The notes below the pieces were generated by a model. That model was not told the origin of the DNA. It worked only from the letters and a program-made list of their open reading frames with translations, and made no database searches. A program made the position numbers and the translations under genes. Below, in pieces: positions 52,158 to 60,317 of a stretch of DNA of 64,000 nt (position 1 is the first letter of the stretch; every line of letters starts with the position of its first letter). Location of the stretch: contig NC_016609.1 of NCBI RefSeq assembly GCF_000246855.1, forward strand, positions 3,472,001 to 3,536,000. Reading direction: 5' to 3'. Origin of the DNA: Niastella koreensis GR20-10. GTDB taxonomy: Bacteria > Bacteroidota > Bacteroidia > Chitinophagales > Chitinophagaceae.

Positions 52158-55100
52158 ATGTTTAATAAGTTTATTCAAAGACCGGTACTATCAATAGTTA
52201 TCTCCCTTGTAATCGTATTCCTGGGAGTACTGGCCATTATGGGATTGCCCGTAACACAATTCCCTTCCATTTCGCCGCCGAAGGTGAATGTAATTGCAGA
52301 ATACCCTGGGGCAAACGGTGATCTGATGATCAAATCGGTTATTATTCCCCTGGAGCGGGCCATCAACGGCGTTCCGGGCATGAAATACATCGCCTCTAAT
52401 GCCGGTAACGACGGTGAGGCTGAAATTAACGTAGTATTTAACCTGGGAACCGACCCTAACCAGGCATCATTGAACGTTCAAAACAGGGTTGCGTCGGTGG
52501 TAAATAAACTACCGCCACTGGTTGTGCGTGAAGGGGTAAAGATCTCCCGCCAGGAATCCAACATGCTCATGTACATCAACCTGTACAGCACCGACAAGAA
52601 CGCAGATCAGAAATTCCTGTTCAACTTTGCCGATATCAACCTGCTTCCCGAATTAAAAAGAATCGACGGGGTGGGTTTTGCCGACATTCTGGGTAACCGT
52701 GAATATGCCATGCGTATCTGGTTAAAACCCGACCGGATGCTGGCTTACAAGATCTCGGCCGATGAAGTGATGAAAGCGCTCGATGAGCAAAGTCTGGAAG
52801 CCTCGCCCGGTAAAACCGGTGAAAGTTCCGGTAAAAGGTCTCAGTCGTTTGAATATGTACTAAAGTATACCGGAAGGTTCCATACAAAAGAGCAATACGA
52901 AAAAGTTATTTTAAGGTCCAGCTCCGATGGCGAGATCCTTCGCCTGAAAGATGTGGCAGATGTGGAGTTCGGCAGCTCGATGTACGATATTTATTCTACC
53001 CTGAACGGCAAATCTTCTGCCGCCATTGTATTGAAACAATCGTATGGTAGTAATGCGAGCCAGGTAATTGAGAACGTAAAGGCCAAACTGAAAGAGATCA
53101 AGGCCAGTTCTTTTCCCAAGGGAATGGATTATGAGATCAGCTACGACGTTTCTAAATTCCTGGATGCCTCTATTGAAAAAGTAGTGCACACCCTGGTGGA
53201 AGCGTTTATCCTGGTAGGTATTGTGGTATTCCTGTTCCTGGGCGACTGGCGTTCTACCCTTATTCCTGCGATGGCCGTACCGGTTTCATTGGTTGGTACA
53301 TTCGTCTTCATGCAATTTTTTGGCATTACCCTCAACCTGATCACCCTGTTCGCCCTTGTAATGGCGATTGGTGTGGTGGTGGATGACGCCATTGTGGTCA
53401 TTGAAGCGGTGCATGCCAAAATGGAAGAAGAACACCTCTCCCCCAGAAAAGCTACTCAAAAAGCTATGCATGAGATCGGGGGCGCCATTATTGCCATCAC
53501 CTTCCTGATGGCCTCGGTATTTATTCCGGTGGCGTTCATGAGCGGCCCGGTGGGTATCTTCTACCGGCAGTTCTCTATCACCATGGCAACCGCCATTATT
53601 TTGTCGGGTGTGGTAGCGTTAACGCTTACACCTGCCTTGTGCGCCATGATCCTGAAGAACACCCATGGTAAAGCGAAAAGCAAAAACCCGGTCAACCTGT
53701 TCCTCAATGGCTTCAATAACGGCTTTAACCGCATGCAGGGGAAATACATGCAAATCCTGGGCGGTATTGTTAACAGAAGACTGGTAACTTTTCTTATCCT
53801 GGGTGCTTTTTGTGCCGGAACATGGTTCTTTAACAAAAGTGTTCCTTCAGGTTTTATCCCCAATGAAGACCAGGGTATGTTCTATGCGGTAATTCAAACA
53901 CCGCCGGGATCATCACTGGAAAGAACAAATGAAATTGCAGAAAGACTGCAAAAAATTGCCGAGGGCATTGAAGGCGTATCATCTGTTTCATCCATGGCGG
54001 GTTACGAGATCCTTAATGAAGGTACCGGATCCAACTCAGGGTCCTGCCTCATCAACCTGAAAAGCTGGGAAGACAGAAAGCACTCGGTGCATGAGATCAT
54101 TGAGGAACTGGAAGAAAAATCAAAAGATATTACGGGCGCTAACATTGAATTCTTTCAGCCACCAGCGGTTCCCGGTTATGGTGCAGCGGGCGGTTTTGAA
54201 TTACGCCTGTTGGACAGAGCAGGAACAAATGGCAATAAAAAAATGGAAGAGGTAAGCAATGAGTTTGTAAAAGAACTGAGTAAGCGAAAGGAACTAACAT
54301 CGGTATTCAGCTTTTTCAGCGCCAGCTTCCCCCAATATATGTTGAGCGTTGACAATGACATTGCCCAGCAAAAAGGCATCACCATCGACAATGCCATGAA
54401 CACGCTTTCTACCCTGATAGGAAGTAACTATGAAATCAGCTTTATTGAATTCGGCCGTCAGTATAAGGTAATTGTACAGGCAGCGCCGCAATACCGGGCA
54501 TTACCGGAAGATATCTTAAAGCTGTATGTGAAGAATGATAAGAACGAGATGGTTCCCTTCTCGGCCTTTATGAAAATGGAAAAAGTGTACGGTCTGTCGG
54601 AGAACAACCGGCATAACATGTACAACTGTTCAATGATAAGTGGTTCAGCGGCACCTGGCTATAGTAGTGGTACAGCCATTAAGATCATTACCGAAGAGGC
54701 GCAAAAAAGATTGCCCAGAGGATTTGGTATCGACTGGGCAGGTATCTCAAAAGACGAAGTAGCCCAGGGTAATGGCGCCATAGTCATCTTCCTGATCTGT
54801 TTGGGCTTCGTATACCTGGTACTTTCTGCGCAGTATGAAAGCTTTATTCTGCCGCTGGCGGTGATCTTCTCACTCCCTCCGGGAATTTTCGGCTCATTCC
54901 TGTTGCTGAAATTAACGGGGTTGGAGAATAATATTTATGCACAGGTAGCCATGGTAATGTTGATCGGTTTGTTGGGTAAGAACGCCGTGTTGATCGTAGA
55001 GTTTGCGGTGCAACGGCATCGCGCAGGCGCTACGGTATTGAAAGCTGCGATGGAAGGCGCCAGAGTGCGGTTCCGCCCCATCCTGATGACTTCATTTGCC

Positions 55101-55325
55101 TTTATTGCCGGTTTGATCCCGCTGTGTATCGCACACGGTCCCGGTGCAGTAGGTAACAGAACCATTGGTACGGCCGCAGCCGGCGGTATGCTTTTCGGTA
55201 CAGTATTTGGCGTGCTGATAATCCCCGGATTGTATTTCATATTCGGTAAGATCGCAGAGAAAAGAAAGCTTGTAACAGACGAAGAAGAAAATCCGTTAAC
55301 TGAAGAAATAGATCATAATGTTTAA
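52158..55325 (+). CDS. RND multidrug efflux pump permease (HAE1/AcrB family)
   Basis: The 1055-residue protein starts MFNKFIQRPVLSIVISLVIV, the standard HAE1 N-terminus with the first membrane helix. Two large periplasmic loops and 12 membrane segments follow. The proton-relay residues are present: Asp409-Asp410 in GVVVDDAIVVIEAV (helix 4) and a Lys in LLGKNAVLIVEFA (helix 10). The length matches AcrB/MexB. It expels hydrophobic or amphiphilic compounds driven by protons, working with the adaptor upstream and the outer-membrane factor whose gene overlaps its end by 8 bp. The substrate range cannot be told from sequence. Confidence 0.97.
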   Translation: MFNKFIQRPVLSIVISLVIVFLGVLAIMGLPVTQFPSISPPKVNVIAEYPGANGDLMIKSVIIPLERAINGVPGMKYIASNAGNDGEAEINVVFNLGTDPNQASLNVQNRVASVVNKLPPLVVREGVKISRQESNMLMYINLYSTDKNADQKFLFNFADINLLPELKRIDGVGFADILGNREYAMRIWLKPDRMLAYKISADEVMKALDEQSLEASPGKTGESSGKRSQSFEYVLKYTGRFHTKEQYEKVILRSSSDGEILRLKDVADVEFGSSMYDIYSTLNGKSSAAIVLKQSYGSNASQVIENVKAKLKEIKASSFPKGMDYEISYDVSKFLDASIEKVVHTLVEAFILVGIVVFLFLGDWRSTLIPAMAVPVSLVGTFVFMQFFGITLNLITLFALVMAIGVVVDDAIVVIEAVHAKMEEEHLSPRKATQKAMHEIGGAIIAITFLMASVFIPVAFMSGPVGIFYRQFSITMATAIILSGVVALTLTPALCAMILKNTHGKAKSKNPVNLFLNGFNNGFNRMQGKYMQILGGIVNRRLVTFLILGAFCAGTWFFNKSVPSGFIPNEDQGMFYAVIQTPPGSSLERTNEIAERLQKIAEGIEGVSSVSSMAGYEILNEGTGSNSGSCLINLKSWEDRKHSVHEIIEELEEKSKDITGANIEFFQPPAVPGYGAAGGFELRLLDRAGTNGNKKMEEVSNEFVKELSKRKELTSVFSFFSASFPQYMLSVDNDIAQQKGITIDNAMNTLSTLIGSNYEISFIEFGRQYKVIVQAAPQYRALPEDILKLYVKNDKNEMVPFSAFMKMEKVYGLSENNRHNMYNCSMISGSAAPGYSSGTAIKIITEEAQKRLPRGFGIDWAGISKDEVAQGNGAIVIFLICLGFVYLVLSAQYESFILPLAVIFSLPPGIFGSFLLLKLTGLENNIYAQVAMVMLIGLLGKNAVLIVEFAVQRHRAGATVLKAAMEGARVRFRPILMTSFAFIAGLIPLCIAHGPGAVGNRTIGTAAAGGMLFGTVFGVLIIPGLYFIFGKIAEKRKLVTDEEENPLTEEIDHNV

Positions 55326-56748
55326 ATTCAGCAAGAGATCCGTAAGTCTGGCATACCTATGTTTGGCTATAGCAGGTTGTAAAGTACCGGCCGTTGTGGA
55401 GGTTCACGAAAACAAGTCGGTACCTGTATCCTACGACAACAAACAAGATACCACCAATATTGCAGCGCTCCCCTACCGGAGTTTCTTTACCGATAAACAC
55501 CTGGTAGACCTGATAGATACTGCGCTGCAACGTAACCAGGAACTCCAGATTACGTTACAGGAGGTGGAAATAGCCAGGAACGATATAAAATTCAGACAGC
55601 AGCCATTACTGCCACAAGTGGGCATAAGAGGTGGCGCAGGCGTTGAGAAAGTGGGCCGGTACACCAGCCAGGGCGCGGGTGATGCCACCACCGAAATCAA
55701 ACCCGGTAAGGAAATGCCCGATCCATTGGGCGATTTTGCCGTAGCCGCTTTTGCCACCTGGGAAGCAGACATCTGGCATAAACTGCATAATTCTAAAAAG
55801 GTAGCCATTACCAGGTATTTATCAACGGTAGAAGGCCGGAACTTTGTTGTGACCAACCTGGTTGCCGAAATCGCCAATTCTTATTACGAATTACTGACCT
55901 TCGATAACCAGTTGACGATCGTTCGCCAGAACATCGCCCTGCAAAAAGATGCGTTGGAAATAGTAAAGATCCAGAAAGAAGCCGCCCGGGTAACAGAGCT
56001 GGCCGTGCGGAAATTTGAAGCGGAAGTATTGAAAACGCAAAGCCTGGAGTATGACCTGCTGCAAAACATACAGGTGACCGAAAACCGGATCAACTTTTTG
56101 TTAGGCCGGTTCCCGCAAACGATCGCCAGAGATACCACCAATATGGTCAACCTGGTACCTGCGGTTGTTAGTTCAGGCATTCCTTCGCAATTGCTGATCA
56201 ACCGCCCGGATATTAAACAGGCGGAACTGGACCTGGCGGCAGCAAAACTGGATGTAAAGATCGCCCGCGCTGAATTCTTCCCTTCACTGGGGCTGTCGGC
56301 AGCTGTAGGTTTGAATGCATTCAGCCCGGCTTACCTGTTCCGCTTACCCGAGTCAATCCTGTACAACCTGGCAGGCGAAATGATGGGACCATTGGTAAAC
56401 CGGAACGCGATCAAAGCCGAGTTTAACAGCGCCAATGCAAAACAGTTGCAGGCCCTGTACAATTATCAGCGCAGCATTGTAAATGCGTACATGGAAGTGT
56501 CGAACCAGGTATCGAACATCGGCAACCTGGAAAAAAGCTACGACCTGAAATCAAAACAGGTGGATGCATTGACCACTTCTATCGGCATTTCAAACGACCT
56601 GTTTAAGAATGCCCGCGCCGATTACCTGGAAGTACTGATGACGCAACGCGATGCGCTGGAAGCGAGATTGGATTTGGTTGAAACCAGGAAAGATCAGCTG
56701 AGCGCGGTAGTTAATATTTACAGAAATTTAGGAGGAGGCTGGAAGTAA
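55318..56748 (+). CDS. RND efflux outer-membrane factor (TolC/NodT-type lipoprotein)
   Basis: The 476-residue protein has a lipobox IAGC (Cys21; CKVPAVVEVHENKSVPV). Two OEP repeats follow (about 65-260 and 270-470), mainly long helices; the phrase INRPDIKQAELDLAAAKLDV is the family signature in the second repeat. It forms the trimeric outer-membrane channel for the RND pump encoded just upstream; the genes overlap by 8 bp, so translation is coupled. A strong bidirectional terminator follows 30 bp after the stop. Confidence 0.95.
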   Translation: MFKFSKRSVSLAYLCLAIAGCKVPAVVEVHENKSVPVSYDNKQDTTNIAALPYRSFFTDKHLVDLIDTALQRNQELQITLQEVEIARNDIKFRQQPLLPQVGIRGGAGVEKVGRYTSQGAGDATTEIKPGKEMPDPLGDFAVAAFATWEADIWHKLHNSKKVAITRYLSTVEGRNFVVTNLVAEIANSYYELLTFDNQLTIVRQNIALQKDALEIVKIQKEAARVTELAVRKFEAEVLKTQSLEYDLLQNIQVTENRINFLLGRFPQTIARDTTNMVNLVPAVVSSGIPSQLLINRPDIKQAELDLAAAKLDVKIARAEFFPSLGLSAAVGLNAFSPAYLFRLPESILYNLAGEMMGPLVNRNAIKAEFNSANAKQLQALYNYQRSIVNAYMEVSNQVSNIGNLEKSYDLKSKQVDALTTSIGISNDLFKNARADYLEVLMTQRDALEARLDLVETRKDQLSAVVNIYRNLGGGWK

Positions 56749-56778
56749 TCGTGAAACGTGAAAGGCCTCAAAAAATTC

Positions 56779-56807
56779 AAGCCTCGCGCATTTTCTGCGC
56801 GAGGCTT
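56779..56807. terminator. Bidirectional intrinsic terminator after the efflux operon
   Basis: Perfect 12-bp arms aagcctcgcgca (56779-56790) and tgcgcgaggctt (56796-56807) with a 5-nt loop. T-rich sequence follows on the plus strand and TTTTT on the minus strand. It separates the convergent efflux operon and the 224-residue gene. A short gtgaaac repeat (56753-56765) lies just before it. Confidence 0.88.
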
Positions 56808-56820
56808 TGTATTTATGTAT

Positions 56821-56855
56821 TTCGCCTTCAGCCTTCGGCATTAAGCGTTCAGCCT
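56821..56855. repeat. Heptamer array over the stop codon of the 224-residue gene
   Basis: Five 7-bp units (ttcgcct, tcagcct, tcggcat, taagcgt, tcagcct). The last unit carries the stop codon (56849-56851) of the minus-strand gene. Confidence 0.78.
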
Positions 56856-57523
56856 AGTGAAATCAATCGTTCTCTCGTAATGGTTTGATTGCCCCAATAA
56901 AAAGAATCCTGCGCCTCCAGGCGGCCAAGCGAAGCATCAGACTGGTGTGCCAGCCAGGCTACAAAACCTTCTTTTGATGACCATTCGTATGTGGCTTCCG
57001 GCATAGCACCATCCCATAACTCACCATAGAAAAATATTCCCTGGCGGTATTCGAACCCCATACCGCAATAATCGCGGTGGCCATACCCTATTGAGTTGTT
57101 ACGCTGTACGGCATTGGCTACTTTTTCAGCCAGTTCCCAGCCAAAAGGAGTTCGCTTTTGCGCCAGCTCCTGACGCAAATTCAGTTTGGCCTGCGACGCT
57201 TCGTTCTGTTGTTCTGTTGCTCTTTGTTTAGCCTGTTGTTGAATAGCCGCTTTCGCCACCGGGGTATAGAAAAACTGATCGGGTAATCTTATGGCAATGA
57301 TAACACCGCCACAATCGGCTTGCTTGTCTACATACTGCGACAACAGGTAACCCAGCCTGGACCCCGTTTGCCAGATCAGGACAGGCTTGTCATAGGCATC
57401 TATTCCACTTAAGGAAACCATGGACGGCGCCTGGTAACGAAGCTCACCACGCTCACATTGAAACTTTTCCAATTGCGTTCTCAGTTCCTGGTTAATGCCG
57501 CTGATTGTTTCTACCAGTGTCAT
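56849..57523 (-). CDS. Protein of unknown function (224 aa)
   Basis: Not recognised. No signal peptide or membrane segment, so probably cytoplasmic. N-terminal part (1-115) mixed alpha/beta (KPVLIWQTGSRLGYLLSQYV, GGVIIAIRLPDQFFYTPVAK); then a Gln/Ala-rich helix, likely coiled coil (about 112-140, AAIQQQAKQRATEQQNEASQ); then a C-terminal domain rich in aromatic residues (IGYGHRDYCGMGFEYRQGIF, FVAWLAHQSDASLG). The gene is 56 bp downstream of the SRPBCC gene on the same strand, so the two may be co-transcribed. The codon pattern looks like its neighbours. No function is proposed. Confidence 0.7.
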   Translation of the reverse strand: MTLVETISGINQELRTQLEKFQCERGELRYQAPSMVSLSGIDAYDKPVLIWQTGSRLGYLLSQYVDKQADCGGVIIAIRLPDQFFYTPVAKAAIQQQAKQRATEQQNEASQAKLNLRQELAQKRTPFGWELAEKVANAVQRNNSIGYGHRDYCGMGFEYRQGIFFYGELWDGAMPEATYEWSSKEGFVAWLAHQSDASLGRLEAQDSFYWGNQTITRERLISLG

Positions 57524-57579
57524 AGCGAGTCATTTACCCAGTAACGAATATCCGGGGCCATTTGGTATTGCAGTTGAAT

Positions 57580-58047
57580 TTATACCGCTTTACCGGGAGC
57601 TTTTTCAGCAGGTGTAGGCCTGCCCTTTCCTGTACTGATAAGCGGGAACAAACTCTGATGAATATACTCACTCCAGGCGTTGGAACAGGCATCGTAGCAT
57701 TCCACTTCGGGCGCCAGGCCCATGTGCGTAAACCGCACCTGGGTTTTACCATCAACGGGAGATATCTCAAAACTGATCCGGGTGTTTGTCCATTCGCTTT
57801 TGTCGCTGACGAAATTAAGGTTGCTGTCAGTTACCAGCCATACTACTTTTTTATTGGGAATTACTTCCACCAGCTTTTGCGTTGACACATGCACGTCGCC
57901 AAAATAAACCGTAAACTCATCGTTCAGCTTTTTTGACTGGCCTTCCAGGTTTTCCGTCCACCAGCTGCGAACATCGTTGATAGCGTTGAATGCCCCGGCG
58001 GGTGTTTGCTCTACCAGAAAGGTGGCAGAATAGTTTGACGTTGTCAT
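57580..58047 (-). CDS. SRPBCC-domain (AHSA1-like) protein
   Basis: The 155-residue cytoplasmic protein has the START/SRPBCC cavity fold: FLVEQTPAGAFNAINDVRSW at the N-terminus, a middle strand VIPNKKVVWLVTDSNLNF, the block TRISFEISPVDGKTQVRFTH, and a long C-terminal helix (CSNAWSEYIHQSLFPLIST). AHSA1-like proteins bind hydrophobic ligands in the cavity; those with no fused partner are mostly of unknown function. A perfect TAnnTTTG box lies just upstream. The 224-residue gene follows after 56 bp and may share its transcript. Confidence 0.85.
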   Translation of the reverse strand: MTTSNYSATFLVEQTPAGAFNAINDVRSWWTENLEGQSKKLNDEFTVYFGDVHVSTQKLVEVIPNKKVVWLVTDSNLNFVSDKSEWTNTRISFEISPVDGKTQVRFTHMGLAPEVECYDACSNAWSEYIHQSLFPLISTGKGRPTPAEKAPGKAV

Positions 58048-58066
58048 GGTTATAATTTTTATACAA

Positions 58067-58074
58067 CAAATGTA
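58067..58074 (-). promoter_or_regulatory. Bacteroidota-type -7 promoter box (TACATTTG) for the SRPBCC gene
   Basis: On the minus strand TACATTTG matches TAnnTTTG exactly, 20 bp before the ATG at 58047, giving a leader of about 12 nt. No -33 TTG at the right spacing is evident. Confidence 0.45.
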
Positions 58075-58148
58075 TTGTCTAACTAATTCCCTGAGCGGGT
58101 GCTATCTGGACTTTAACGAAGGGGATTTTGGACAAAAAAAGAGGCATC

Positions 58149-58631
58149 ATTGGCAAACTATGACGCATTAAAAATTCACAATAAGCCACCAGTAGTTCAT
58201 TATGGTTCATTAATGGCCAATTATAACTCATCCGTAACTCACAATAACTCATCAGAAGTTTATTATATCTCATCAATTCTTTACTTATAGTCATCCAGGA
58301 CCAACTTTGGACTATCAGTTTGTTAGATTAGTGCATATCTGCTTAACTTTTGCATATATCTTTAGTACTTTTCACCATAAATAAGCTACTATGCTACATT
58401 GTTATGAACTTATGTGCCAATGTTATGCAGGGTTGCCCAAAAGTTATACCAGGTTGCTCCAATGTTTACCCAGGTTGGTCCAATGTTTATCCAGGTTGCT
58501 CCAATGTTATGTCAGGTTACTCCAATGTTGGTTCGAAATGCCTTATAGTTAGTCCTAAATGCGGCATCTTTAATGAGATATGCCACAAAGTTTGATCAAA
58601 ATGCCTCGTTGTTTTAAATATTTGGCTTTAT
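58149..58631. repeat. Degenerate 21-bp satellite-like tract, about 23 units in one register
   Basis: Cutting the sequence every 21 bp from 58149 keeps matching features in phase for about 480 bp. In the left part (58149-58316) units end in cattn/catc, e.g. cgtaactcacaataactcatc minus its last base at 58233-58252. In the right part (58401-58543) units follow gtttacccaggttggtccaa. The middle units are intermediate, so the two halves are one tract. Frames across it give heptapeptide-like runs (LMSYCEL on minus, VYPGCSN on plus), but they lack any signal of a real protein. The tract fills the gap between the SRPBCC gene promoter and the SusD terminator. Confidence 0.8.
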
Positions 58632-58691
58632 TCTAAAAATCGTGTCCAATCAAAACAAGATTCATCCCGATCTTTAAAGAAAGCAGCAAAA

Positions 58692-58725
58692 AATAATGCC
58701 GGCAAACTGATTTGCCGGCATTATT
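58692..58725 (-). terminator. Intrinsic terminator of the SusC-SusD pair
   Basis: Perfect 15-bp arms aataatgccggcaaa (58692-58706) and tttgccggcattatt (58711-58725) with loop ctga. On the minus strand it ends in a T run. It lies 32 bp after the SusD stop codon. Confidence 0.9.
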
Positions 58726-58730
58726 TTGTC

Positions 58731-58765
58731 TATTGCCCATTGCCTATTGCATATTGTCTATTGCA
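58731..58765. repeat. Heptamer array over the SusD stop codon
   Basis: Five 7-bp units (tattgcc, cattgcc, tattgca, tattgtc, tattgca) with the SusD stop codon (58758-58760) inside. The words match the array at 46293-46327, 12.4 kb away. Confidence 0.85.
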
Positions 58766-60293
58766 CATAACCATCATTCTGATACATTCCCGCCGGATTC
58801 AACAAATATTCCTTCAGGGGAATGGGAAAATAATAATCCTTGGTAGTAATGTTCGTCAAAGGAGAGTTATCGAAATCGGCCTGGCTTTTTCCATGGAAAT
58901 AATCAACCAGTTCGGCAGCGCTAAAAAACCGGGTTAAATCGTGCCAGCGATGGTGCTCAAACGCCAGCTCTACCCTTCTTTCATGCAGGATAGCCAGTTT
59001 CAACGTTGGGTACCTGGCTTTATAATTGGCATCGGTCGCCATCATAGTAGCATAATCATTCCGTTGGGCACGTGCGCGCACCATGTTCAGGTACGTGATA
59101 GCAGTAGCATTATCGCCCAGGTACATGTTTACCTCTGCCAGGTTTAAGATAATATCTGCATAGCGCATCAGGATCCAATCGTTACCACCATAACCATCTT
59201 TGGTAGCCGCAGCATTGATATCCCGGAACTTTGAGATGAAATACCCCTTATTACCGTTTGAATAGGTGATGGAGAAGTTGGTACGCAGATCGCCTGTTTC
59301 AAACTCCTTCAACAGATCCAACGTAAACAATCCACCTGTTCCTGTAGCCTTAAACAATGGAACGTTGATGGAGTCGCCCTTTGGCTGATTGTTTCTTGCC
59401 AGCGCGGAGGAGTAAGTTTGGTCACCTTCCTTGTATACGATCTGGAAAATGATCTCGGGGTTGGTGGTTTTCTTATTTACATCAAACACATCCACAAAAG
59501 GAATATCGCTCAGGTTGTTGAAGGTTTTCTGGTTGTAACATGCCATCAGGTAGGTTTTGGCATTGTTCAAATTGGTGGTTTTGTCGTTTGCCAGGGTGGT
59601 GCCCATTGTCAGGTATACCTGTCCCAATAACCCATTAGCGGCCTGTAATGACACCCGGCCTTTATTGGCTGCTGATTGTGCTACCGGCAAATTGCTGCTT
59701 AACACATCCTTCAGGTCGGCAACGATCTGGGTATATACATCTTCTTTTTTTACGCGGAAGGTCAGAGCGGCAGCCTGATCAGCAGTTTTTATGCGGTCTG
59801 TCACCAATGGTACATCGCCGAATTCGCGCACCAGGTTAAAATACATCAATGCCCTGATGAATTTTAGTTCGGCCACATATTGGGTTTTGGTATCGTTACT
59901 GGCGAAAGTGATCTTATCTATGATTGATAAAATAATATTAGCCCTGGCGATGGGCGTATATAATGCCGACCAGTGACTGTACAAATAACTGTTACTGGGA
60001 ACTATGGCAAAGGCTGAGAACTGGAATGGCTCCCCGTTGTTCGACTGGTTATCGGTTGTATTTACATCATCTGCCCGGTCGTCTGTCCACAACTGTGCGC
60101 TTTCGCCTATACAGTTACTGCTTCGCAGCGCCTGGTATACACCATTCACGCCTGCGGCCACATCTGTTTCTGTTTTATAGGCGTTGTCAACGTTCGCCGC
60201 ATTGGGATTTGTTTGCTCTACAAAGGATTTGCTGCAACCGGCCAGGCCCGAAAGTGACAGCATACCTGCAAATATTAAAACCTTATTACGCAT
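58758..60293 (-). CDS. SusD/RagB-family lipoprotein (third minus-strand SusCD pair)
   Basis: The 511-residue protein has lipobox LAGC (Cys20) followed by SKSFVEQTNPNAANVD, TPR-like helices, and the conserved end HERRVELAFEHHRWHDLTRF with FPIPLKEYLLNPAG. It is the surface glycan- or ligand-binding partner of the SusC encoded 24 bp upstream and is closed by a strong intrinsic terminator. No enzyme gene lies on its downstream side. The partial gene upstream of the SusC may supply one; the ligand is unknown. Confidence 0.94.
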   Translation of the reverse strand: MRNKVLIFAGMLSLSGLAGCSKSFVEQTNPNAANVDNAYKTETDVAAGVNGVYQALRSSNCIGESAQLWTDDRADDVNTTDNQSNNGEPFQFSAFAIVPSNSYLYSHWSALYTPIARANIILSIIDKITFASNDTKTQYVAELKFIRALMYFNLVREFGDVPLVTDRIKTADQAAALTFRVKKEDVYTQIVADLKDVLSSNLPVAQSAANKGRVSLQAANGLLGQVYLTMGTTLANDKTTNLNNAKTYLMACYNQKTFNNLSDIPFVDVFDVNKKTTNPEIIFQIVYKEGDQTYSSALARNNQPKGDSINVPLFKATGTGGLFTLDLLKEFETGDLRTNFSITYSNGNKGYFISKFRDINAAATKDGYGGNDWILMRYADIILNLAEVNMYLGDNATAITYLNMVRARAQRNDYATMMATDANYKARYPTLKLAILHERRVELAFEHHRWHDLTRFFSAAELVDYFHGKSQADFDNSPLTNITTKDYYFPIPLKEYLLNPAGMYQNDGYVQ

Positions 60294-60317
60294 AAATATC
60301 TTTTAATGATTGTTGTT

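Noticed and set aside
58079..58294. Minus-strand frame with LMSYCEL-type repeats, as a gene
   Set aside because: Same 21-bp tract; it starts inside the repeat and has no promoter or ribosome-binding signal.
58350..58595. Plus-strand frame with heptapeptide-like repeats (VYPGCSN type), as a repeat protein gene
   Set aside because: It is explained by the 21-bp repeat tract: the opposite strand and flanking units show the same period outside the frame, and no start signal or known fold is present.
3511..58765. Arrays as CRISPR repeats
   Set aside because: Units are 7-9 bp (or 21 bp) without unique spacers, and there are no cas genes.
3511..58765. Arrays as insertion-sequence ends or integron sites
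   Set aside because: No transposase or integrase is present, there are no target duplications, and the words differ from locus to locus.
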